This document shows positions 54,457 through 61,620 of a DNA stretch of 64,000 nt, in pieces (position 1 is the first letter of the stretch; each line of letters starts with the position of its first letter). The translations under genes and the position numbers were made by a program. The notes under the pieces are model-generated. The model made no database searches and was not told the DNA's origin. It saw only the letters and a list, made by a program, of their open reading frames with translations. Source of the stretch: Acidimicrobiia bacterium (lineage in GTDB: Bacteria > Actinomycetota > Acidimicrobiia > Acidimicrobiales > Aldehydirespiratoraceae); the NCBI GenBank assembly GCA_022821685.1, contig JAJEDD010000034.1, positions 151,811 through 215,810 of the forward strand, given 5' to 3'.

Positions 54457-54945
54457 AATCCCGATACTGCTGACCCCTCCGAGCGCCTGCTTGAGATTGG
54501 CCGGGTGGGCCGGCCCCACGGCACCGGCGGCGAGGTGGTGGTCACGCTGGTCTCCAACCGGCCCGAGCGGCTGGCGCCGGGATCGGAGTTTCAGACCGAT
54601 GCGGCGGCGCTGCGAGTGGTGGCGGCCCGGCCCCACAACCAGCGCCACCTGGTGAGGTTCGCCGGTATCGACGACCGGGGCAAGGCCGAGGCCCTGCGGG
54701 GTTTGGTGCTGCGAGCCGCGCCGATCGCCGACCCCGACGAGCTGTGGGTCCACGAGCTGATCGGGGCGCTGGTGGTGGATACTTTCGGCACGGATCGGGG
54801 CCGGGTCGCATCGGTGGTGGCGAATCCGGCCGGCGACCTGCTCGAACTCGACGACGGCACCCTCGTGCCGCTGCGCTTCGTGACAGACGCCGCGCCCGGC
54901 GAGCGCATCGAGGTGGACCCGCCCGACGGGCTGTTCGAGCCGTGA
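54433..54945 (+). CDS. rimM: Ribosome maturation factor RimM, N-terminus encoded by repeat element
   Basis: A 170-residue 16S rRNA-processing factor that binds uS19 during 30S assembly. LLEIGRVGRPHGTGGEVVV opens the RimM domain and the PRC-barrel part begins near DELWVHELIGALVV. The GTG at 54433 is the first base of the repeat core, so the first eight residues (VSAANKSG) are repeat-derived. A later TTG at 54490 would begin almost inside the conserved first strand and is less likely. It overlaps trmD by 4 bp. Confidence 0.88.
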   Translation: MSAANKSGNPDTADPSERLLEIGRVGRPHGTGGEVVVTLVSNRPERLAPGSEFQTDAAALRVVAARPHNQRHLVRFAGIDDRGKAEALRGLVLRAAPIADPDELWVHELIGALVVDTFGTDRGRVASVVANPAGDLLELDDGTLVPLRFVTDAAPGERIEVDPPDGLFEP

Positions 54946-55703
54946 GCTTCCGCATCGACATATTCACCATCTTCCCCGACCTGGTGGAGGCCATGGCCTC
55001 GGCCTCGGTCATCGGGCGGGCTCGGGCTGACGGTCGGCTCGACGTGCGGGTCCACGACCTGCGGATGGCCGCCGCCGGGCGCCACCGCAGCGTCGACGAC
55101 GCACCCTTCGGCGGGGGAGCGGGAATGGTGATGATGCCCCAGCCGCTGTTCGACGCGGTGGAGGCGGTCGAGCCGCCCCGGCCGCTGTGCTACCTGTCGC
55201 CCGCGGGCCGCCGCTTCGACCAGGCCATGGCCGATGAGTTGGCCTCAGGCGAGGGGTTCTCGATGCTCTGCGGGCGCTACGAGGGCGTCGACGAGCGGGT
55301 GTGCCAACACCTGGTGGACGCGGAGGTCTCGGTCGGCGACGTGGTTTTGTCCGGCGGCGAGGTGGCCGCCGGGGTGGTGCTGGAGGCGGTGGCGCGCTGC
55401 GTGCCCGGAGTGCTCTCCAACGAGGCTTCCACCGCTGAGGAGTCCTTCGCCGAGGGGCTGCTGGAGTACCCGCACTACACCCGGCCCGCTGCCTTCCGGG
55501 GGTGGCCGGTGCCCGAGGTGTTGCTGTCGGGAGACCACAACCGGGTGGCCCGCTGGCGCCGGGCGCAGTCGCTGGCCCGCACCTTCGAGCGCCGCCCCGA
55601 CCTGATCGAGGCCCGGGGCGGGCTCAGCGACGAGGAGCGGGAACTCCTCATCGAGCACGGCCTCGACGCCGACACACCACAGGTCCAGAGGTCCGGCGGA
55701 TAG
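54942..55703 (+). CDS. trmD: tRNA (guanine(37)-N(1))-methyltransferase
   Basis: A 253-residue SPOUT-class enzyme protecting against +1 frameshifting. IDIFTIFPDLVEAMASASVIGRA is the N-terminal signature, here with PFGGGAGMVMMPQPL. MLCGRYEGVDERV and SVGDVVLSGGE form the trefoil-knot SAM site, and EYPHYTRPAAFRGWPVPEVL precedes the C-terminal helical domain. The GTG at 54942 overlaps the rimM stop by 4 bp. Confidence 0.95.
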   Translation: MSFRIDIFTIFPDLVEAMASASVIGRARADGRLDVRVHDLRMAAAGRHRSVDDAPFGGGAGMVMMPQPLFDAVEAVEPPRPLCYLSPAGRRFDQAMADELASGEGFSMLCGRYEGVDERVCQHLVDAEVSVGDVVLSGGEVAAGVVLEAVARCVPGVLSNEASTAEESFAEGLLEYPHYTRPAAFRGWPVPEVLLSGDHNRVARWRRAQSLARTFERRPDLIEARGGLSDEERELLIEHGLDADTPQVQRSGG

Positions 55704-55786
55704 GCCGGCGGCGCATGTTCGTTGGGGGTGGAGGCTCACGGCGGCAGTCGTAGACTCGCTCGGTCCGGCCGTAAGCGGAGACGATC

Positions 55787-56134
55787 ATGAACCCCACCGA
55801 TCTCGTTGATTCCCAGAGCCTCCGCGACGACATCCCCGAGTTCCAGCCTGGCGACACCGTCCGTGTCCATGTCCGGGTGGTGGAGGGCAACCGGGCCCGC
55901 ACCCAGGTGTTCGAGGGTGTCGTCCTGCGCCGCCAGGGCAGCGGTGTGCGGGAGACCTTCACCGTGCGGAAGGTGAGCTTCGGGGTGGGGGTGGAGCGGA
56001 CGTTTCCCGTGCACACCCCGGTGATCGACCGCATCGAGCGAGTCACGCAGGGAGATGTGCGCCGGGCGAAGCTGTACTACCTGCGCGACCGCGTCGGCAA
56101 GGCGGCGAAGGTCAAGGAAAAGCGCTATCGCTAA
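55787..56134 (+). CDS. rplS: 50S ribosomal protein bL19
   Basis: A 115-residue ribosomal protein. [40 protein letters not shown] and [20 protein letters not shown] are the characteristic strands. [20 protein letters not shown] is the C-terminus. It has its own signals: TAGACT at 55750 and GGAGA ahead of the ATG. The lepB-rnhB genes that often follow rplS are absent; yraN comes directly. Confidence 0.95.
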   Translation: MNPTDLVDSQSLRDDIPEFQPGDTVRVHVRVVEGNRARTQVFEGVVLRRQGSGVRETFTVRKVSFGVGVERTFPVHTPVIDRIERVTQGDVRRAKLYYLRDRVGKAAKVKEKRYR

Positions 56135-56498
56135 CCAGCAGTCCGGCGGCCGGTCGCCGGACCGTTCGAAGCAGGCCCGAGGCGCATGGGGTGAGCGCAT
56201 GGCGGCTCGCTGGTACCTCGACGCCGGCTACGAGATCCTGGACCGGAACTGGCGGGTGCGCTCGGGCGAGCTGGACTTGGTGCTGTTACGCGACGGGGAG
56301 ATCGTCTTCTGCGAGGTCAAGTCGCGCCGTTCCGAGCGCTTCGGGGCCGCCGCGGAGGCGGTGGACCGCCGCAAGCAGCTGCGCATACGGTCGCTGGCCG
56401 CCCAATGGTTGAAGGCCAACGCCCGCCGGGGCCGGGTCCGCTTCGATGTGGCCACCGTCACCGGTGTAGAGGTCGAAGTGATCGAGGGCGCGTTCTAG
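56127..56498 (+). CDS. yraN: YraN/UPF0102 family endonuclease-like protein, start uncertain
   Basis: A protein of the YraN family, which has a restriction-endonuclease-like fold and unknown function. The conserved [44 protein letters not shown] and [13 protein letters not shown] are present. The frame contains no ATG, GTG or TTG between the rplS stop and the conserved core. The candidates are an ATC at 56127 overlapping rplS, an ATG at 56055 deep inside rplS, or an ATG at 56199 that removes the first motif. The coordinate given is therefore tentative. The 3' end overlaps the convergent gene by 4 bp. Confidence 0.75.
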   Translation: MANQQSGGRSPDRSKQARGAWGERMAARWYLDAGYEILDRNWRVRSGELDLVLLRDGEIVFCEVKSRRSERFGAAAEAVDRRKQLRIRSLAAQWLKANARRGRVRFDVATVTGVEVEVIEGAF

Positions 56499-56698
56499 CC
56501 CATACTCCGCTGGCGGCGGTCCCAGCAGCCTCGGTGCCAGTGGCGCCGCAGGTCGGGCGCCTCGACGGGCACTACCGCGTAGTGGCCGGTTCCGGCCGGA
56601 ATGGTCCGGTTGCAGCCGGGGCAGACGTAGTGCTTGGTCGCCCGGTACGACGGGATGAAGCGGACCTCTACCTCGCCGAGGCGCTCGGGTTCGTCCAC
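56495..56698 (-). CDS. Small Cys/His-rich putative metal-binding protein
   Basis: A 67-residue protein with HYVCPGCNRTIPAGTGHYAV and RRHWHRGCWDRRQR, i.e. CxxC followed by an HWHxxC motif that could bind one zinc. The same pattern occurs in small actinobacterial proteins often labelled ATP/GTP-binding without evidence. The GTG at 56698 was chosen because upstream in-frame sequence is a shadow of the tiny gene at 56703-56813. The two genes are 4 bp apart and probably co-transcribed. Confidence 0.65.
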   Translation of the reverse strand: MDEPERLGEVEVRFIPSYRATKHYVCPGCNRTIPAGTGHYAVVPVEAPDLRRHWHRGCWDRRQRSMG

Positions 56699-56702
56699 CG
56701 GC

Positions 56703-56813
56703 TCACCCCAGCAGCGCCCACAACACCAGAGCGAAGCCCACCAGCAGCCCGGCGACCACGAAGACGAGGTCGGCGGGCCGACGCCGGTGGGGGCGGGTGG
56801 GGTCGAAGCCCAT
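56703..56813 (-). CDS. 36-residue single-pass membrane protein
   Basis: The predicted peptide begins MGFDPTRPHRRRPADL, a basic Pro-rich head, and continues with one hydrophobic helix (VFVVAGLLVGFALVLWALLG) to the C-terminus. The head-plus-helix layout and its position 4 bp upstream of the zinc-ribbon-like gene suggest a real small operon. The function is unknown. Confidence 0.6.
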   Translation of the reverse strand: MGFDPTRPHRRRPADLVFVVAGLLVGFALVLWALLG

Positions 56814-56864
56814 GACACAAGTATCGTGCCGCGCCGTCCCCTCCGCACCCCGGACTCTGGTGCC

Positions 56865-57233
56865 ATGACCCTTCGCCGCCGACTGCTGTACCGCCTGCTG
56901 CTGATGCTCTTGATCTCAGCGCTTGCGGCGGTCGGGGCCTGCGCGGCCGACGACGTGCCGGAGGTGCCCGTCGGCCCGGACGGCTATCCGGACCGGGAGC
57001 TGGTGGCGGGGCGGCAGGTCTACATCGAGCGCTGCGCCAACTGCCACGGCAACGACGGCAGCGGGGGGCGGGGCACCAGGATCGCCGACGGTCGGATGGT
57101 TGCGCAGTATCCCGACATCGGCGCCCAGGTCGAGATCGTCGCCGCCGGAGTGCGATCCATGCCCGCCTTCGCCGAGGTGCTCGACCCCGCCGAGATCGCT
57201 GCGGTGGTCCGATACACCCGAGAGGTCCTATAG
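56865..57233 (+). CDS. Lipoprotein-type c-type cytochrome (mono-haem)
   Basis: A 122-residue exported electron carrier. LLYRLLLMLLISALAAVGAC is a lipoprotein-like signal with the Cys at about residue 27. The haem-binding motif is CANCHG, and SMPAFAEVLDPAEIAAVVRY supplies the likely Met axial ligand and the C-terminal helix of class I cytochromes. It would sit on the outer face of the membrane. Its redox partner is unknown and no oxidase genes are nearby. Confidence 0.85.
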   Translation: MTLRRRLLYRLLLMLLISALAAVGACAADDVPEVPVGPDGYPDRELVAGRQVYIERCANCHGNDGSGGRGTRIADGRMVAQYPDIGAQVEIVAAGVRSMPAFAEVLDPAEIAAVVRYTREVL

Positions 57234-57250
57234 GTACCCAGGCGCCGAGC

Positions 57251-57278
57251 TTGCGCCCGTTTGTGTCTGCCCTATAGT
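57251..57278 (+). promoter_or_regulatory. Predicted promoter of comM-dprA
   Basis: TTGCGC (57251-57256) and TATAGT (57273-57278) are separated by 16 bp. The resulting leader of about 105 nt contains a direct repeat TGGCCCATT at 57281 and 57292 and the hairpin at 57360. Confidence 0.5.
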
Positions 57279-57359
57279 GATGGCCCATTAGTGGCCCATT
57301 TGCTTCTGGCACACTGACTAACTGACAACCCCACGGCTAGCCGCCGGCCGAATTGACGA

Positions 57360-57390
57360 CGGCCTCCACTTCCTCGGACTACGGAGGCCG
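57360..57390 (+). promoter_or_regulatory. Perfect hairpin enclosing the comM Shine-Dalgarno
   Basis: CGGCCTCC (57360-57367) is exactly complementary to GGAGGCCG (57383-57390), with a 15-nt loop. The right arm contains the GGAGG that should recruit the ribosome for the ATG at 57393, so translation would need the hairpin opened. Confidence 0.6.
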
Positions 57391-57392
57391 CC

Positions 57393-58904
57393 ATGCTCGC
57401 TACCGTCCGCTCCGCCACCCTCGTGGGCGTGTGGGGCCATCCCGTCACCGTGGAGGTCCATGTTGCCGACGGGCTTCCGGGGTTCACCGTCGTGGGCCTG
57501 CCCGACGCCTCCTGCCGTGAGGCCCGCGATCGGGTCCGTGCCGCCATCGTGTCGAGCCGGCTCAAGTGGCCGTCGAAGCGCATAACCGTCAACCTGGCCC
57601 CCAGCGACATGCCGAAGTCGGGGGCCGGCCTCGATCTGGCCGTGGCCGTCGGGGTGCTGGTGGCCGACGATCAGCTGGCGTCCGCATCGATCTCCGATGT
57701 CGGGATGCTCGGGCAGCTGGGGCTCGACGGATCGGTGCGGCCAGTTCCGGGCGCGCTGCCGCTGGTAGACGCCATGAGCGACTCCTCGGTGGTGGTCGCG
57801 GCCCGAGACCGCGCCGTGGCCGAAGTGGTGGCCCGCGACCGGGTCCGTCCGGTCAACAGTCTCAGGGAGACTTTCGATGCGCTGGCCGGGACCGCGCCGT
57901 GGCCCGAGCCGCCCGTCGTCCGGCGCACCCGGCGGGTGGATCCCGAACCCGACCTGTCCGACATCGCGGGCCAGCCGCTGGCCCGATGGGCGCTGGAGGT
58001 GGCCGCGGCCGGCGGGCACCACCTGCTGCTGGTCGGGCCTCCCGGCGCGGGCAAGACCATGCTGGCCCGCCGCCTGGTGGGCCTGCTGCCCGACCTGTCC
58101 ACCGAGGAGGCTCTGGAGGTCACCCGGGTCCATTCGGCGGCGGGGCTGGCGCTGCCCGACGGCCTGGTCACCCGCCCGCCGTTCCGGGCGCCGCATCATT
58201 CGTCGTCGATGGCTGCGCTGGTGGGCGGAGGCAGCGCCAGGGCCAGACCGGGCGAGGTGAGCGCGGCCACCGGCGGCGTGCTGTTCCTCGACGAGCTCGG
58301 CGAGTTCGCGCCGTCGGTGCTCGACGCCCTGCGCCAGCCGCTGGAGGAGGGCATGATCCGGGTGGCCCGCTCCCAGGGCATGGTCGAGCATCCCGCCCGG
58401 TTCCTGCTGATGGCGGCCATGAACCCCTGCCCGTGCGGCGCGGGCGGCACGGTGGGCTGTCGCTGCGCTCCCGGCGCGCTGGCCCGCTATCAGCGTCGGC
58501 TGTCGGGGCCGTTCGTGGACCGGCTCGATCTGGTGGTGCGGGTGGACCGCCCCGATCCCGCCGACCTGCTCGACACCAGCCCGAGCCCCTCCAGCGCCGA
58601 GGTTGCCGGGCGGGTGGCGGCTGTGCGGGCCCTGGCCCGGGCGCGGGGCGTGGGCCGCAACGGGGAGCTGGACGGCGCCGCCCTGGAGGAGCACGCCCCG
58701 CTGGAGAGTGCCGCCACCGAGGTGCTGCGGGCCGCGCTGGCCGAGGGCCGCCTCAGTGCCAGGGGCCTGCGCCGGGTCCGGACCGTGGCCCGCACCATCC
58801 GAGACCTCGACGACGGCGGTTCGGAGCTGCGGGCCGTTGACGTGCTGGCCGCCCTCTCTTTGAGGATGCGGCTCGACGGCACGGGAGGCCTGGTCCATGG
58901 ATGA
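57393..58904 (+). CDS. comM: YifB/ComM family Mg-chelatase-like AAA+ ATPase
   Basis: A 503-residue AAA+ protein. The N-terminal LonC/S5-like domain (about 1-165) has VGLPDASCREARDRVRAA and KRITVNLAPSDMPK. The ATPase part has Walker A GPPGAGKTMLARRL, Walker B GVLFLDELGEF and MNPCPCG. In naturally competent bacteria ComM is a hexameric branch-migration helicase that extends recombination of incoming DNA. Its direct overlap with dprA (ATGGATGA) supports that role here. No other competence genes are visible. Confidence 0.9.
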   Translation: MLATVRSATLVGVWGHPVTVEVHVADGLPGFTVVGLPDASCREARDRVRAAIVSSRLKWPSKRITVNLAPSDMPKSGAGLDLAVAVGVLVADDQLASASISDVGMLGQLGLDGSVRPVPGALPLVDAMSDSSVVVAARDRAVAEVVARDRVRPVNSLRETFDALAGTAPWPEPPVVRRTRRVDPEPDLSDIAGQPLARWALEVAAAGGHHLLLVGPPGAGKTMLARRLVGLLPDLSTEEALEVTRVHSAAGLALPDGLVTRPPFRAPHHSSSMAALVGGGSARARPGEVSAATGGVLFLDELGEFAPSVLDALRQPLEEGMIRVARSQGMVEHPARFLLMAAMNPCPCGAGGTVGCRCAPGALARYQRRLSGPFVDRLDLVVRVDRPDPADLLDTSPSPSSAEVAGRVAAVRALARARGVGRNGELDGAALEEHAPLESAATEVLRAALAEGRLSARGLRRVRTVARTIRDLDDGGSELRAVDVLAALSLRMRLDGTGGLVHG

Positions 58905-60108
58905 GCAGGATCTTGGGGCCGAGAAGCCCGATGGCGCAGTGCCGAGCGAGCCAGGTTTCCCAGTGGCGGCTGATGCTCCTGGCGCCGTGCACCCGCACGC
59001 GGCCCCGACCGGCCGGGGCGTCCACGCCGCCGCGCTGGCCTCGCTGCCCCGGGCGACGCCGCGGCGGCTCGAGCGGCTGCTGGGCCGGCGGGATCCGGTG
59101 AAGGTCTGGCGGCAGGTGGAGGCAGGCGAGGCGCCCGAGTGGGGGAGGGACGAGAATCTGCAGAACCTCTGGAGGGATCATGCCCGCCGCGCCGACCTTG
59201 CCGCGCTGGCTGACCAACTCGAGTCGCTCGACGCCCGAGTGACGACTCCGGCCAGCGCCCAGCATCCGGCCGCAGTCATCGGCGACATCGATCCCGCGCC
59301 GATCTTGTTCCGGCGCGGGCGGGTGCCCGATCCGGCCCGGCCCGCAGTGGCGATAGTGGGCACCAGGCGCTGCACCCCCACCGGCCGCTCGGTGGCCATG
59401 GAGCTGGGAGCGGGCTTGGCCCAGGCCGGTGTGACGGTGGTCTCCGGCCTTGCCCTGGGGATCGACGGCGCAGCCCATCGGGGTGCGTTGGCCGCGGATG
59501 GCGCACCGGTGGTGGGAGTGGTGGGCAGCGGGCTCGATGTGGTGTATCCGAGAGGCAACCGAGACCTCTGGGACGCGGTGGCTGCCGCCGGAACCCTGTT
59601 GAGTGAGGCGCCGTTGGGCGCCGAGCCCGAGGGTTGGCGGTTCCCGGCTCGCAACCGGCTGCTGGCCGCGCTGGCCGATGTGGTGGTAGTGGTCGAGTCC
59701 AAGCGGGCCGGAGGTTCGATGCACACCGTCGAGGAGGCCCTGCGCCGCGATGTGACGGTCATGGCCGTGCCCGGCTCGGTTCGCAACCCGGCCGCGGCGG
59801 GCACCAACCTGCTGCTCAGTGAGGGCTGTGCTCCGGCCTGCTCCACCGACGATGTGCTGGTAGCACTCGGCCTGGCCACCGCGGCAACGGCTGGCACCGA
59901 TCCGGCCGCCGCCCGCCCAAATGTCAGCATCGACGGCCTCGACCCGCTCCAGAAAAGGCTGCTCGAACTTCTCGACGACGGCCCGGTGAGCCTCGATGTG
60001 CTGGTGCTGCGGGCAGCAGCGCCCGTGCCCGAGGCGCTGGTGGCCGCCGAGAGCCTGGAGCGCCTCGGCCTGCTTGCCCGAGACGGCGCCCGAGTGCTGC
60101 GAGCCTGA
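58897..60108 (+). CDS. dprA: DNA-processing protein DprA
   Basis: A 403-residue protein that protects incoming single-stranded DNA and loads RecA. The Rossmann core includes VAIVGTRRCTPTG, VSGLALGIDGAAHRGAL, VVGSGLDVVYPRGN, FPARNRLLAAL, VVESKRAGGSMHT and AVPGSVRNPAAAGTN. A variable N-terminal helical part comes first and a winged-helix DML1-like tail last (about 340-403). It overlaps comM by 8 bp. Confidence 0.94.
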   Translation: MDEQDLGAEKPDGAVPSEPGFPVAADAPGAVHPHAAPTGRGVHAAALASLPRATPRRLERLLGRRDPVKVWRQVEAGEAPEWGRDENLQNLWRDHARRADLAALADQLESLDARVTTPASAQHPAAVIGDIDPAPILFRRGRVPDPARPAVAIVGTRRCTPTGRSVAMELGAGLAQAGVTVVSGLALGIDGAAHRGALAADGAPVVGVVGSGLDVVYPRGNRDLWDAVAAAGTLLSEAPLGAEPEGWRFPARNRLLAALADVVVVVESKRAGGSMHTVEEALRRDVTVMAVPGSVRNPAAAGTNLLLSEGCAPACSTDDVLVALGLATAATAGTDPAAARPNVSIDGLDPLQKRLLELLDDGPVSLDVLVLRAAAPVPEALVAAESLERLGLLARDGARVLRA

Positions 60109-60166
60109 CTGCACCAGCGTGGCTTGGCAAAAGGATCCCCGCCACCCCATAGTGCTCACGTAAACC

Positions 60167-60400
60167 TTGCATGCTTTGGATGCCATGGAGAAGCGGGGAA
60201 TTCGTATGGAATGGGTGGCGCGTACAGTGGCCGAGCCCGCGCAACGGACGCGAGACCCCTACGATGAGGCTGTGGAGCGGTTCTTCTCTCGGGTTCCCGA
60301 GTTCGGTGGCAGAGTGCTGCGCGTCGCGGTGAACACTCAAGCTGATCCCTGGCGCGTGGTGAGTACGTTCTTCGATCGCTCGATGAGAGGTGGGCTATGA
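60167..60400 (+). CDS. DUF4258-like small protein, possibly N-terminally truncated
   Basis: A 77-residue protein. ALDAMEKRGIRMEWVARTV and RVVSTFFDRSM match the DUF4258 pattern, RelE/BrnT-like folds found in toxin-antitoxin-type pairs. The frame opens only at a TTG at 60167, since a TAA lies two codons upstream. The codons just before that TAA read IVLT, which resembles the missing first strand of the family. The toxin-like partner could therefore be truncated by a nonsense mutation. It overlaps the next ATG by 4 bp. Confidence 0.55.
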   Translation: MHALDAMEKRGIRMEWVARTVAEPAQRTRDPYDEAVERFFSRVPEFGGRVLRVAVNTQADPWRVVSTFFDRSMRGGL

Positions 60401-60630
60401 AGTTGCGAATTGACAGCAAGGCCGACGCTCTGTCCCTCCGCCTCGACGACTCGGCCATCGTCGAGTCCGTCGAGGTCGCCCCCGGAGTCGTGCTGGACTA
60501 CAACCAGGCAGAGCAGGTCGTCGGCGTTGAGATGCTTCGCCTGTCCACCCGATCACCGGGCCTCGACATCTCGGACCTGAAGTTCGAGGCCATTACGGGG
60601 TCTGCTGCCGAGCCGCCGCCTGCTGGGTAG
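60397..60630 (+). CDS. DUF2283 family protein
   Basis: A 77-residue protein with KLRIDSKADALSLRL, VEVAPGVVLDYNQAEQVVGV and EMLRLSTR, the typical strand pattern of DUF2283. These proteins are usually encoded directly after DUF4258 genes and are presumed to be the antitoxin-like partner. No biochemical function is established. The ATG overlaps the upstream stop by 4 bp. Confidence 0.75.
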   Translation: MKLRIDSKADALSLRLDDSAIVESVEVAPGVVLDYNQAEQVVGVEMLRLSTRSPGLDISDLKFEAITGSAAEPPPAG

Positions 60631-60687
60631 ATAGACGGCAGCGCTCGAAGCGAGTGGTGGTCGAAGCGGGCCATTGCTGTGGATAAC

Positions 60688-60693
60688 TAGACT
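60688..60693 (+). promoter_or_regulatory. -10 box of xerC
   Basis: TAGACT lies 6 nt before the GTG at 60700, a leaderless layout. Confidence 0.5.
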
Positions 60694-60699
60694 CTTGGT

Positions 60700-61578
60700 G
60701 TGGACAGCTGGGGCTTGGGGGTGTGGCTCGACTCTCTGAGCGGTGTGGCCGACTCCACCCGGGCCGTGTACAAGCGCGACGCGGGCGCCTTCGTCGGATG
60801 GTTCGTTGATGTCGGCATCGACGGTCCCGCGTCGGTGGATCGCAGGACCGTACGGCGCTACCTGGCCGACTTGGGGGCCAACCGCTACGCGGCCCGCACC
60901 GTCACCCGCAAGGTCTCGGTTCTGCGCCGCTATTTCGATTGGGCCCGCCGCACCGGCCGGATCGATGCCGACCCCACTGTCGGGCTGATGGCGCCGAGAG
61001 GGCCGTCTCGGCTACCCCAGGTGCTCAAGGACGACCACATCCGCACCCTCATCGACAAACCGGCCCGGGCCGGCGACGACGCGGCCCGCGATGCCCGCGA
61101 CTTGGCCATTGTGGAGTTGCTGTACGGAAGCGGCTTGCGGGTGAGCGAGCTGTGCGGCCTGCGTCGTGAGGATCTGGACTTGGCCCGGGGCGAGGTCCGG
61201 GTCTGGGGCAAGGGCGCCAAGCAGCGGCTGGTGCCGATCAGCGATCCTGCCGCGGCCGCGCTGCAAACCTGGCTCGACGCCTGGCGCGGGGCTTTCGTCA
61301 CTGCCGACACCCCCGCGGCCGCGGTCTTCTTGAACCAGCGGGGCCGGGCCATGACGCCCCGCGATGTGCGCCGGGTGCTCGACCGCCGCAGCGTGGTGCC
61401 GACCCATCCCCACGCCCTGCGCCATACCTTCGCCACCCACCTGCTCGACGGCGGCGCCGACCTGCGGGCCGTTCAGGAGCTGCTCGGCCACGCCGACATA
61501 GCCACCACCCAGATCTACACCCATGTGAGCCGCGAGCGCCTGCGCGAGGCTCACCGGTCATCGCACCCCAGGGCCTGA
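60700..61578 (+). CDS. xerC: Tyrosine recombinase XerC
   Basis: A 292-residue site-specific recombinase that resolves chromosome dimers at dif with XerD. The N-terminal SAM-like core-binding domain (about 1-90) is followed by the catalytic domain. [20 protein letters not shown] has the first Arg, [18 protein letters not shown] the His-x-x-Arg, [16 protein letters not shown] the second His and the nucleophilic Tyr. The length and the position next to dprA fit chromosomal XerC rather than a phage integrase. Confidence 0.88.
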   Translation: MDSWGLGVWLDSLSGVADSTRAVYKRDAGAFVGWFVDVGIDGPASVDRRTVRRYLADLGANRYAARTVTRKVSVLRRYFDWARRTGRIDADPTVGLMAPRGPSRLPQVLKDDHIRTLIDKPARAGDDAARDARDLAIVELLYGSGLRVSELCGLRREDLDLARGEVRVWGKGAKQRLVPISDPAAAALQTWLDAWRGAFVTADTPAAAVFLNQRGRAMTPRDVRRVLDRRSVVPTHPHALRHTFATHLLDGGADLRAVQELLGHADIATTQIYTHVSRERLREAHRSSHPRA

Positions 61579-61606
61579 AGCGAGCAATGCCGCTACCTCC
61601 GGGTGT

Positions 61607-61612
61607 TACTTT
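61607..61612 (+). promoter_or_regulatory. -10-like box before the MFS-ABC gene
   Basis: TACTTT lies 8 nt before the GTG at 61621 and supports that start over the in-frame GTG at 61603. Confidence 0.4.
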
Positions 61613-61620
61613 GCCGGTTG

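Noticed and set aside
60700..61578. Tyrosine recombinase as a phage or island integrase
   Set aside because: The length, motifs and dprA-linked position fit chromosomal XerC; no tRNA, att repeats or phage genes are adjacent.
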